Shown here in pieces: positions 19,350 through 27,481 of a DNA stretch of 64,000 nt. The DNA comes from Rhizobiales bacterium 2SD (GTDB taxonomy: Bacteria; Pseudomonadota; Alphaproteobacteria; Rhizobiales; Beijerinckiaceae). The stretch spans positions 108,762-172,761 of the forward strand of contig SCMY01000016.1 of assembly GCA_005502805.1 (NCBI GenBank). Reading direction: 5' to 3'. Each line of letters opens with the position of its first letter. The stretch's first letter is position 1. The notes under the pieces are model-generated. The model ran no database searches and was not told the origin of the DNA. It saw nothing but the letters and a program-made list of their open reading frames with translations. A program made the position numbers and the translations under genes.

Positions 19350-21190
19350 GCGTCGCTCTTGGTCTTGAAGCCGTGGAGGGGGCCGCCCGGGGCGAGCCAT
19401 GCGGCAGGGACGGGCACCGGCAGGCTCATCAGCACTTGCGCCATCGCCTTGCCCTGCGGGTCATGGCGCAGCGAGGCGATGCCGCCGCCGCCGAGCGCCC
19501 GGTGCATCACGAGGTTGAAGCCGCCTAGGCCCGGCCAGTCGAAGCGCTCGACCTTGCCCTGGATATGGTGGGCGAAGTGCTTGCCGACGGCTTCGGGCGT
19601 CAGCGCCCGGCGCAGCCAGGGCAGGAAGGCGGCATCGCGCGCGATCACGCCGATATTGGCGATATCGCCCTTGTCGCCGCTGCGGCCGAAGGCGAGGGCG
19701 ACGAGCGGGACGGTGGCCGTCTCACCAGTAGCCTCGGCGACATCCGTGCCTGCGCTGGTAGGTGAGGGAGCCTTCGCGGCCACCGTAGGAATATGCGCTG
19801 GCACGGGCAGGCTGGCCTCGCCCAAGCTCACGGTTGGGTGCAGTTCGGCCTTATCGACCAGGAAGGAGAACAGCCTGATCACCGGCTGCGGCTCGGGCCG
19901 GCCGCCGGCGAAGCCGGTCAGGCTCTGCGCCATCGCAGTCGCTGCGGGGTAGATCTCGCGGGCGAAGATTTGCAGCGCCTCCTTGGCGGAATGGCGCACG
20001 CCGATCTTGAGCACGACCTCGCGCGTCGCCCGCGCCCTGCTGCCGGCGCCATAGCTCGCCTCGGCGCCGAGCGTCTCGACCGAGGTTTCGGCGAAATCGG
20101 GAAAGCCGGCCGCACGGATCAGCCGGCCGCAACGGGCGAGGATCGCCTTCGCGACAGCTTCGGCCCGCTCGGCCGCCTCGTCGCCGACGATCATCATCGT
20201 CGCCGTGCAGCGATAGCCGTCGGCATAGGTGGCACTGACCTTGTAGCTGCTCGACGGAGCCCGCCCGCGCGCTCCGGAAACCCGGACGCGATCGCGGCCA
20301 GCGGCTTCCAGCCTCACCTGCGACCAGTCGCAACAGACATCGGGCAGCATGTAGGCGGCGGGATCGCCGACCTCATAGACGACCTGCTCGGCGATGGTCG
20401 AAGGAGTTATGCGCCCGCCGGTCCCCTCGGGCTTGCCGATCTCGAAGCTGCCATCGGCACGGCAATCGGCGAAGGGGAAGCCCATATCGGCCCAGTCGTC
20501 GGCGACCTCGCGCCAATCGGTGACGATGCCGCCGGTCGCCTGCGCGCCGCATTCGAGGATGTGACCGGCGAGGCTCCCGGCCGAGAGCCTGTCGTAATCT
20601 TGCGGCGTCCAGCCGAATTCATGGATCAGCGGGCCGAGCACTACGGCCGAGTCGACGCAGCGTCCGGTCACCACGACATCCGCTCCCGCCGCGAGCGCCG
20701 CTGCGATCGGGAAAGCGCCGAGATAGGCGTTGATGCTGGCGATCTTCTCTGGGAAGGGCGCGCCGGAGAACATCTCACTGACGCCGGCGGCGCGCAGGCG
20801 CTCGGCTTCGCCCGAGAGGTCGTCGCCGGTGACGATCGCGACCTTGAGCTCGACGCCGACCTCCTTGAAGGCGGCGAGCAGGGTGTCGCGGCAGGCTTCC
20901 GGATTGACGCCGCCGGCATTGGTGACGACGCGGATGCGTTTCTCCGCGATCTCGCGGGCGAGCGGCTTCATCACCAGCGAGACGAAGTCTGTGGCATAGC
21001 CGAGCGCCGGGTTCTTAGCCTTCATCCGGGCGAGGATCGACATGGTGATCTCGGCCAGATAGTCGAGCACGAGATAGTCGATGCCGCCTTGCCGGACGAG
21101 CTGGCGCGGCCCCTCCGGGCTGTCGCCCCAGAAGCCGGCGCCGCAGCCGATGCGGATGCTCTCGCGCATTGTCGCCACCATGGCGCTCAC
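19346..21190 (-). CDS. atuA: AtuA family protein (acyclic terpene utilisation, DUF1446)
   Basis: A 614-residue protein of the AtuA/DUF1446 family. The N-terminal catalytic-type domain has IRIGCGAGFWGDSPEG, VTNAGGVNPEACRD and AGADVVVTGRCVDSA. The C-terminal ~110 residues (ALAFGRSGDKGDIANIGVIA onward) are the ferredoxin-like AtuA-associated domain, so the protein is the full two-domain form. AtuA is needed for growth on citronellol and geraniol in pseudomonads, but its reaction is not settled. The GTG at 21190 overlaps the stop of the hydratase gene (GTGA); an internal ATG at 21181 is an alternative. Translational overlaps on both sides tie it into the carboxylase operon. Confidence 0.88.
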
Positions 21191-21969
21191 CGCCCGGTCC
21201 AGGCCGGCGGACGCTTTTCAGCGAAGGCGGCGAAGCCTTCGCGCGCATCCTCGGTGCGGGCCATGTTGGCGAGCATGAATTGGGCGTATTCGAGCGCCGT
21301 GTCGGTCGACATCTCCCTGATCTTGGCGAGGCTCTGCTTGCCCAGGCGAATGCCGGTCGGTGACTTATCGACGAGGCGGCCGACCAGCCATGCCGTCTTG
21401 GCGTCGAGCTCGCCTGCCGGCACCGCGTAGTTGACGATCGCGCCCGCTTCCGGATCGCCGGCCCGAATGGTCTCGCCGGTGAGGCAGAGCTCCATCAGCC
21501 GGCGATAGGGCAGGACCCGCATCAGATAGGGCAGGATCATCATCGGGAAGAGCCCGACCTTGACCTCGGTCACCCCGAGCAGGACATCGTCGCGCGCCAC
21601 CACGAGATCGCAGGCGCAGACCAGCCCGAAGCCGCCAGCCAGTGCATGGCCGTTGACCCGCGCCACCAATGGCAGCCGGCAAGCATCCATCCGGCGCAGC
21701 AGCCGCGCGACATAGTGGCGGGGATCGGCCGCCTCGATCGTGAAGGGCGTGCCGTCCGCGTTCGGCTTGAGGTCGCCGCCGGCGCAGAAGGCCTTGTCGC
21801 CGGAGCCGGTCAGGATGACGGCGCGCACTTCGGGATCGGCCTCGGCCCGGTCGAGCGCGGCGACGATGCCCTCGGCGACGGCTTCGTTCAGGGCGTTGCG
21901 GCGGCTCTCGCGATTGATCGTGACGACCAGCGCCGCGCCGTCGCGTCGGGTGATGACCTCTTCGCTCAC
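21187..21969 (-). CDS. Enoyl-CoA hydratase/isomerase, AtuE-like
   Basis: A 260-residue crotonase-family protein, first gene of the leftward operon. The oxyanion-hole elements are GDKAFCAGGDLK and NGHALAGGFGLVCACDL. The second catalytic Glu is kept in TEVKVGLFP, but the usual first Glu (in GGGxEL) is Gly here (AGGFGL). By position it should hydrate the product of the carboxylase, as AtuE does for isohexenylglutaconyl-CoA. The start is GTG 21969 with GGGATGGA upstream. The operator-like dyad at 22013-22031 lies about 45 bp upstream. Confidence 0.82.
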   Translation of the reverse strand: MSEEVITRRDGAALVVTINRESRRNALNEAVAEGIVAALDRAEADPEVRAVILTGSGDKAFCAGGDLKPNADGTPFTIEAADPRHYVARLLRRMDACRLPLVARVNGHALAGGFGLVCACDLVVARDDVLLGVTEVKVGLFPMMILPYLMRVLPYRRLMELCLTGETIRAGDPEAGAIVNYAVPAGELDAKTAWLVGRLVDKSPTGIRLGKQSLAKIREMSTDTALEYAQFMLANMARTEDAREGFAAFAEKRPPAWTGR

Positions 21970-22012
21970 GATTCCATCCCTGCGCGGCTCGCTGAGGGAG
22001 CCTTCGTGGGAT

Positions 22013-22031
22013 AAATGATTTCAATTCATTT
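22013..22031. promoter_or_regulatory. Operator-like palindrome, site A (Atu-like divergent promoter)
   Basis: AAATGA-TTTCAAT-TCATTT is a 6-bp-arm dyad. Its core ATGATTTCAATTCAT (22015-22029) matches the perfect palindrome at 26455-26469 in 13 of 15 positions. It lies between the leftward hydratase-atuA-carboxylase operon (start 21969) and the rightward dehydrogenase gene (start 22216). I propose it as a binding site of the TetR protein at 24305-25039. A weaker copy (11 of 15) may sit at 22136-22150. Confidence 0.55.
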
Positions 22032-22215
22032 GAGGTGTCAATAGCCGATCCATGTTTGAATCGCGGGAGCTGTTGCGCAAACGGGTTATTCGATTTTATC
22101 GCATTCGGCTGCGTTGACAGTCGGGATCACCACTGATGAAATGTACTCAATAAGGTCGACAAGCCAAATGGCGATGCCCGCACCGCTGCGTGACGAGGCG
22201 AGGGAGGAAAGCGAC

Positions 22216-23418
22216 GTGAACGGTAGCAACCACGCCCACGCCTTCGGTCTCGACGAGGAGCAGAATGCGATCCTCGATGAGGCCGACCGTTATGCCCGCG
22301 CCGAGCTCTATCCGCTGTCGCAGCGCATGGACGATGAGGAATGGTGGCCGGACGAGGCCTTCCGCCAGATCGGAGCCAATGGCTTCCTCGGCGCGACCAT
22401 CCCCGAGCAATATGGCGGGGCGGGGCTCGATCTGCTTCAGGCCGGGCTGGTCCTGCAGGGCTTCAGCCGCTGGAACCACGCCATGGCGCTCTCGGTCGTC
22501 GCCCACGACAACCTCTGCGCCAACAACATCTACCGCAACGGCAATGAGGATCAGCGCCGCAAATACCTGCCCGATCTCTGCTCCGGCAAGACGATCGGCG
22601 CGCTCGGCCTGACCGAGCCGGGGGCGGGGTCCGACGCGCTCGGCTCGATGCGGACCACCGCCCGCCGCGACGGCGACCACTACATCCTCAACGGCAGCAA
22701 GATCTTCATCACCAACGGCCCGGTCGCCGACGTGCTGCTGGTCTACGCCAAGACCGACAAGGAGCGTGGCGCCCACGGCATCTCCGCCTTCATCGTCGAG
22801 AAGGATTTCCCCGGCTTCAAGGTGGCGCAGAAGCTGGTGAAGATGGGTTATCGCGGCAGCCAGACCGCGGAATTGCTGTTCGAGGATTGCCGCGTCCCGG
22901 CCGCCAATCTCGTCGGCGCCGAGAACCAGGGTGTCGCCATCGTGATGAGCGGGCTCGACCTCGAACGCGCGATGATCTCGCCGCTCTGCCTCGGCGTCGC
23001 CGAGCGGGCGCTCGAGCTCTCGATCGATTACGCCAAGACGCGCAAGCAGTTCGGCAAGCCGATCGGCGCCTTCCAGATGGTCCAGTCGATGCTGGCCGAG
23101 ATGTATGTGCTGGTCGAGACCATGCGCAGCTTCAGCTATCGCACCCTGGCCGAGGCGGCGCCGCTCGAAGTTGGTGGTGGCGGGCGCGGCGACATCCATC
23201 GCCTGACCGCGGCCTCGGTGATGTATGCGGCGCAGGCCTGCCACGATGTCCTCGACAAGGCCGTGCAGGTCCATGGCGGCGCCGGCTATATTTGGGAATC
23301 CGAGATCAACCGGCTCTTCCGCAGCACCAAGCTGCTGGAGATCGGCGCCGGCACCACCGAAGTCCGCAAGATGATCATCGCCGGCGAATTGCTGAAGGGA
23401 ATGGAGCACCATGGCTGA
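22216..23418 (+). CDS. Acyl-CoA dehydrogenase, citronellyl/isovaleryl-CoA type
   Basis: A 400-residue flavin acyl-CoA dehydrogenase. It shows GLTEPGAGSDALGSM (FAD/substrate region), FITNGPVADV, GLDLERAMIS (the isovaleryl-CoA-dehydrogenase-type helix carrying a Glu), RKQFGKPIGAFQM and LLEIGAGTTEVRKM at the C-terminus. GTG 22216 is chosen: GGAGG lies 8 bp upstream and the protein then starts VNGSNHAHAFGLDEEQ; the open frame back to 22114 lacks a ribosome-binding site. It would make the alpha,beta-enoyl-CoA that the carboxylase uses. It overlaps the SDR gene by 8 bp. Confidence 0.85.
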   Translation: MNGSNHAHAFGLDEEQNAILDEADRYARAELYPLSQRMDDEEWWPDEAFRQIGANGFLGATIPEQYGGAGLDLLQAGLVLQGFSRWNHAMALSVVAHDNLCANNIYRNGNEDQRRKYLPDLCSGKTIGALGLTEPGAGSDALGSMRTTARRDGDHYILNGSKIFITNGPVADVLLVYAKTDKERGAHGISAFIVEKDFPGFKVAQKLVKMGYRGSQTAELLFEDCRVPAANLVGAENQGVAIVMSGLDLERAMISPLCLGVAERALELSIDYAKTRKQFGKPIGAFQMVQSMLAEMYVLVETMRSFSYRTLAEAAPLEVGGGGRGDIHRLTAASVMYAAQACHDVLDKAVQVHGGAGYIWESEINRLFRSTKLLEIGAGTTEVRKMIIAGELLKGMEHHG

Positions 23419-24295
23419 GCCGGTCATCGATCCCAGCGAGCTCGGGCTGGACGACGCCGATCTCGCCGTGCTGCCGACGGTCTACGGGCCGGAGGCTTTC
23501 GCCGGCAAGACCGTCCTGATCTCGGGCGGCGCCGGCGGCATCGGCCGCGCCACGGCCTGGCTGCTCGGCCGGCTCGGCGCGCAAGTCATCATCGCCGGGC
23601 GCGACGAGGGCAGGCTGGAGGCGGCGGCTGAGGCGATGCGCGCCGCCGGGCTGAAGGTTGCGGCCAGGACGGCGAATGTCCGCGATCCCGCGACGATCGC
23701 GGCGCTGCACGACTGGATCGCGGCCGAATTCGGCGGCATCGACATTCTCGTCAACAGCGCCGGCGGCCAGTTCCCGCAGGCGGCGATCGACTTTTCGGTG
23801 AAGGGCTGGAACGCCGTCGTCGACACCAATCTCAACGGCACCTGGTACATGATGCAGGAGGCGGCCCGGCGCTGGCGCGATGCCAAACGGCCGGGCAGCA
23901 TCGTCTCGATCGTGGTGGTGACGCGCCAGGGCCTGCACGGCGTCGCCCATACGATCGCGGCGCGCGCCGGCGTGGTCGGCCTGACCCAGGCGCTGGCGGT
24001 GGAATGGGCACCGCTCGATATCCGCGTGAACTGCATCGCGCCGGGCGCGATCGAGACGCCGGGCTGGCGGGTCTACGATCCCGCGCAGATCGAGGCCTAT
24101 CCGCGCTCCAACCCGATGATGCGCACCGCGACGACCTGGGAGGTGGCGGAGGCCTGCGCCTATCTCTGCGGCCCGGCAGCGGCCTATGTCACCGGCGAGG
24201 TGCTTCACGTCGCCGGCGGGGCGCAGCTCTGGGGCGAGACCTGGACGATCCCGCGCCCGGCCTTCTTCGACGGCCCGGGCCGCAGTGGCGGGTAG
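23411..24295 (+). CDS. SDR-family oxidoreductase, PECR/AtuB-like
   Basis: A 294-residue Rossmann-fold short-chain dehydrogenase/reductase. Nucleotide loop SGGAGGIGRA (about 38-47), NSAGGQF (NNAG position), substrate-region Ser in SIVSIVVVTRQG, and ALAVEWAPLDIRVNCIAPGA. The usual YxxxK is absent: the aligned place reads HTIAARAGV. I know this HxxAARAGV pattern from peroxisomal trans-2-enoyl-CoA reductase-like SDRs and from SDRs of terpene-alcohol clusters, so it is probably a subfamily trait rather than decay. It is translationally coupled to the dehydrogenase gene and probably reduces or oxidises a CoA or alcohol intermediate of the same pathway. Confidence 0.78.
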   Translation: MAEPVIDPSELGLDDADLAVLPTVYGPEAFAGKTVLISGGAGGIGRATAWLLGRLGAQVIIAGRDEGRLEAAAEAMRAAGLKVAARTANVRDPATIAALHDWIAAEFGGIDILVNSAGGQFPQAAIDFSVKGWNAVVDTNLNGTWYMMQEAARRWRDAKRPGSIVSIVVVTRQGLHGVAHTIAARAGVVGLTQALAVEWAPLDIRVNCIAPGAIETPGWRVYDPAQIEAYPRSNPMMRTATTWEVAEACAYLCGPAAAYVTGEVLHVAGGAQLWGETWTIPRPAFFDGPGRSGG

Positions 24296-24304
24296 GCGAT
24301 GACC

Positions 24305-25039
24305 TCAGCGCGACAAAGCGGGGGAGGACTTAGCCGGGATGATTCCGGCAGCAGCCTCGAGCCGGGCCGTCGCCGTCTCCAGCCGAGCGACCACGCTTTC
24401 CATCGGAGAGGTCGGCTCACTGCCGAGCGCCACGCCGCGATAGACCAGATTGGTGATCGCTTCGGCTGTCTCGGCTGGATCGTAGTCGCCTTCGCCGCGC
24501 AGGAAGGTCCAGGTGCGGTGCTCGATGCAGCCGAAGACGAGGTCGCGCACCAGGCTCGGCGAGGTGTCGGGCCGCAATTCGCCTGCGGCGATGCCGGCCT
24601 TGACCACGTCGACGAGGCGTTGGGTGTAGGCACGGTTCAGCTCGAACAGATGCGTGCCGCGATAGTCGGGCGCTGGCCTGATCTCCTGGAGCGCAAGGCG
24701 AGAGAGCGCCGGGTCGCGATGGATCGAGGCGAGATGGGTGTAGACGATGAAGCGGATCTGGTTCCAGCTGCCGCGCACCGCTGCGAACTGCTCGGCATCG
24801 TCGCGCAGCATCTCCTCGAACCAGTGCTCGACGACCTTGACCAGCAATTCGCGCTTGTTGGCGAAGAAGCGGTAGATGCTGCCCTCGACCACGCCGGCGC
24901 GCAGCGCGATGTCGGTGATCAGTGCGTCATTGTAGCCCTTCTCGACGAAGACTTCCTTGGCCGCGGCCATGATGTCCGAGATGCGCCGCTCGGGCGGGAG
25001 CCGGTTGACCTGGCGCTTCAGGGCAGTGCGGGGCGGCAT
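24305..25039 (-). CDS. TetR/AcrR-family repressor of the Atu-like cluster
   Basis: A 244-residue TetR-type regulator. The N-terminal helix-turn-helix is at about 17-65 (RISDIMAAAKEVFVEKGYND, then ALRAGVVEGSIYRFFANKRE), followed by a helical ligand domain. It faces the SDR gene tail to tail (9 bp apart). Three near-identical palindromes lie in the neighbourhood, one in its own upstream region (25132-25146), one in the Atu-like divergent promoter and one before the ABC transporter operon. The ligand is inferred to be an acyl-CoA of the pathway, as for related fatty-acid and leucine regulators. ATG 25039 starts the family-typical basic tail. Confidence 0.85.
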   Translation of the reverse strand: MPPRTALKRQVNRLPPERRISDIMAAAKEVFVEKGYNDALITDIALRAGVVEGSIYRFFANKRELLVKVVEHWFEEMLRDDAEQFAAVRGSWNQIRFIVYTHLASIHRDPALSRLALQEIRPAPDYRGTHLFELNRAYTQRLVDVVKAGIAAGELRPDTSPSLVRDLVFGCIEHRTWTFLRGEGDYDPAETAEAITNLVYRGVALGSEPTSPMESVVARLETATARLEAAAGIIPAKSSPALSR

Positions 25040-25345
25040 CGATGATCCTTGCTGAGACGAAGCGGCTGCGCGCTGGCGGGCTCGTAGAACCGGTCGAGGG
25101 TGTTGCGCAAGACCGGGCCGGCGCTACGCTAATAAATATCATTCATCATTATCGTGCTGCAAGCAGGAACACGAGGTACGCCGGAAAGCCGGTCAGGGCA
25201 TTGTCGCCGAAGTCTCGGTTCAGGCGGCGGCGTCGCATTCTGTCGGCAGTGACCCTCGCCGAGGACTTGATAAGTCGCATTCATTGATTCTGTGCCGCGG
25301 CGTCTTGGGTTGCGGCCGGATATCGCATCGCTAGGGGAGGGATCC
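25040..25345. other. Divergent promoter region, TetR gene / NMO gene
   Basis: This 306-bp stretch separates the leftward TetR gene from the rightward NMO gene. Its AT-rich part (25128-25155) holds operator-like site B. A half-site ATTCAT recurs at about 25280. No gene is supported here. Confidence 0.5.
25132..25146. promoter_or_regulatory. Operator-like palindrome, site B (TetR gene upstream region)
   Basis: ATAAAT-ATC-ATTCAT on the plus strand, or ATGAAT-GAT-ATTTAT on the minus strand. It matches the perfect site at 26455-26469 in 12 of 15 positions, and the arms differ by one base. It lies about 93 bp upstream of the TetR start, fitting autorepression, and 200 bp upstream of the NMO gene. 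Confidence 0.5.
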
Positions 25346-26308
25346 TTGCCGCTGCCTGCCGCCTTTGCCGGACGCCTGCGCGTCCCCGTCATTGCTGCGC
25401 CGATGTTCCTGATCTCGGGGCCGGATCTTGTCGTCTCCTGTTGCCGCAATGGCGTCGTTGGCAGCTTTCCGGCGCTCAACCAGCGGAGTACGGCGGGTTT
25501 CGCCGATTGGCTCGACGAAATATCGGGACGGTTGGACGATGCGGATGATGCTGCGCCGTTCGGCGTCAACCTGGTGGTCCACCGCAGCAATCCGCGGCTG
25601 GAGGCAGACCTTGCCGTCGTGATCGAGCGCAGGGTGCCGCTGATCATCACCTCGCTCGGCCTCAATCGCGACCTGATCAAGGCCGTGCATGGCTATGGCG
25701 GATTGGTCTTTCATGACGTGATCAATCTCGCCTTCGCGGCCAAGGCTGCCGATGCCGGTGTCGACGGGTTGATCGCCGTCTTGGCCGGGGCCGGCGGCCA
25801 TGCCGGGCCGCTCAATCCCTTTGCGGCATTGGCGGATATCCGCCGCATCTTCGACGGTACGCTCATACTCGGCGGTGCGCTGAGCACTGGCGCGCAGGTC
25901 GCGGCCGTCCGGATGGCGGGCGCCGACATGGCCTATCTCGGTACGCGCTTCATGGCGACGCAGGAGAGCATGGCTCCGGAAGCGCTGCGCTCAATGCTGC
26001 TGGGCGCATCTGCTGCCGACATTGTCTACACCCCGGCGATCAGCGGCGTGCACGGCAATTTCCTGCGCCCCAGCATCCTGGCGGCCGGGCGCGATCCTGA
26101 CGATCTCAGCAAGCCGGCGAGCCTGGATTTCGGCGCGACGGAAGCCAAGGCCTGGCGCGATATCTGGGCGGCGGGGCAGGGCGTCGGAACGATCGACGAC
26201 CTGCCGGCCGCTGCCGATCTCTGCCTGCGATTGGCCAATGAGTATGAGGCGGCACTGGCCGGCGCCGGGCGTCTGTCGTGTCGGGCTGTTGGCGAGCCGG
26301 TGGGCTGA
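25346..26308 (+). CDS. Nitronate monooxygenase-family FMN protein
   Basis: A 320-residue TIM-barrel flavoprotein. It begins LPLPAAFAGRLRVPVIAAPM, has VVGSFPALN, the active-site-region GAGGHAGPLNP and an FMN phosphate motif ILGGALSTGAQ. TTG 25346 is chosen: GGGGAGG lies about 6 bp upstream and the family sequence starts at this point; the frame opens at 25292 with a GTG and no ribosome-binding site. It may be an enoyl reductase-type or nitronate-oxidising flavoenzyme. It lies between the TetR gene and the transporter operon, so it may share their control. Confidence 0.82.
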   Translation: MPLPAAFAGRLRVPVIAAPMFLISGPDLVVSCCRNGVVGSFPALNQRSTAGFADWLDEISGRLDDADDAAPFGVNLVVHRSNPRLEADLAVVIERRVPLIITSLGLNRDLIKAVHGYGGLVFHDVINLAFAAKAADAGVDGLIAVLAGAGGHAGPLNPFAALADIRRIFDGTLILGGALSTGAQVAAVRMAGADMAYLGTRFMATQESMAPEALRSMLLGASAADIVYTPAISGVHGNFLRPSILAAGRDPDDLSKPASLDFGATEAKAWRDIWAAGQGVGTIDDLPAAADLCLRLANEYEAALAGAGRLSCRAVGEPVG

Positions 26309-26641
26309 GCCGGGTTCATTGAGGCGTTCGGCGGAGAGGGGTGCGATAGGCGCGCACCGGCCGGCGCGAACGGGGTACTCCGGGCGTGCTCGTGCGAAAA
26401 TTCACAGCTGCCGACTGGGTGGAATCCGGGCGTTCGGAGAGTTGACAGCGCAAGATGAATTCTATTCATTAGCTATATCGAGCTGACGCCTATTGAGCCA
26501 AGAAGCCAGCGCAGCCGGGGAGGATGCCGTGGGAGTCAACGCCGTTCGCGCGGCGGCGCCGCATGCGCGCCGGGCGCCCGCAACTATCGCGGTCGAGGCC
26601 ATCGATTGCGGCCGGTCCGCCGGCCGTTGCGGGTGCCTCGA
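26309..26641. other. Promoter region of the ABC transporter/acyl-CoA synthetase operon
   Basis: The 333-bp gap between the NMO gene and the ABC ATPase gene is GC-rich except for 26448-26480. That AT-rich patch contains operator-like site C. No gene is supported on either strand. Confidence 0.5.
26455..26469. promoter_or_regulatory. Operator-like palindrome, site C (transporter operon)
   Basis: ATGAAT-TCT-ATTCAT is a perfect 6-bp-arm palindrome, the best of three related sites in this window (with 22015-22029 and 25132-25146). It lies about 175 bp before the first transporter gene. A GTTGACA at 26441-26447 upstream resembles a -35 element, so a bound repressor could block transcription. Confidence 0.6.
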
Positions 26642-27481
26642 ATGAATGAAGTTCAATACCGCCCTGCCGCGAGTGTCGCCGGCGCGCCTGTCGCCCTCTC
26701 CTGCACCGGGATCGAGCGCGTCTTCGGCGGCCTGCGGGCGCTGAAAGGCGTCTCGCTCGATGTCCGCCAGGGCGAGATCCTCGGCCTCGTCGGCCCGAAC
26801 GGTTCGGGCAAGACCACCATGGTCAACGTGATCACCGGATTCTACCCGCCCAATGCCGGCAAGGTCAGCTTGTTCGGCGAGGACATCACCGCGCTGAAGC
26901 CGCACCGCGTCGCTGCCCGCGGCGTCGCCCGCACCTTCCAGAATCTGGCTCTGTTCAAGGGCATGAGCGTCCTCGACAACATCCTGATCGGCCGCCACAC
27001 CCACATGAAGCCGAGCGCGCTCGGGGCGCTGTTCTACTGGTGGTGGGCGGAGCGCGAGGAGCTGGCCCACCGGCGCGTCGTCGAAGAGATGATCGAGTTC
27101 ATGCAGCTGCAGGACATCCGCGACGAGCCGGTCGAGGTCATTCCGCTCGGCCTGCAGAAGCGCGTCGAGCTGGCGCGCGCGCTCGTCGCCGAGCCGCGTT
27201 TGCTGATCCTGGACGAGCCGATGGCCGGCATGAACCAGGAGGAGAAGGAATACATCGCCCGCTTCATCCTCGATGCGCGCGAGGCCCGCGGCGTCACCAC
27301 CCTGATCATCGAGCACCACATGGATGTGGTGACCTCGATCTGCGACCGCGTCGTCGTGCTGAGCTATGGCGAGGTGATCTCCGAGGGCGAGCCGCAGGCG
27401 GCGATCTCGCATCCGAGCGTGGTCAGCGCCTATCTCGGCGAGCGCGCCGCCAAGCGCCATCAGGCCGGGAGCGCGGCATGA
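26642..27481 (+). CDS. Liv-type ABC transporter ATP-binding protein (LivG-like)
   Basis: A 279-residue ABC ATPase. Walker A GPNGSGKTT (51-59), Q-loop RTFQNLALF, the signature region reads LGLQKRVELARAL (Leu-Gly-Leu-Gln in place of the usual LSGGQ, a common LivG variant position with weaker match), Walker B LLILDEP, and IIEHHMDVV with the switch His. It belongs to the branched-chain amino acid type importer set. ATG 26642 is the likely start; the ribosome-binding site is weak and an earlier ATG at 26606 exists. It overlaps the synthetase gene by 4 bp (ATGA). Confidence 0.85.
   Translation: MNEVQYRPAASVAGAPVALSCTGIERVFGGLRALKGVSLDVRQGEILGLVGPNGSGKTTMVNVITGFYPPNAGKVSLFGEDITALKPHRVAARGVARTFQNLALFKGMSVLDNILIGRHTHMKPSALGALFYWWWAEREELAHRRVVEEMIEFMQLQDIRDEPVEVIPLGLQKRVELARALVAEPRLLILDEPMAGMNQEEKEYIARFILDAREARGVTTLIIEHHMDVVTSICDRVVVLSYGEVISEGEPQAAISHPSVVSAYLGERAAKRHQAGSAA

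Noticed and set aside
26642..26656. ATGAATGAAGTTCAA as a fourth TetR site
   Set aside because: Only 10 of 12 arm positions match and it is the start of the ABC ATPase gene, so chance is likely.
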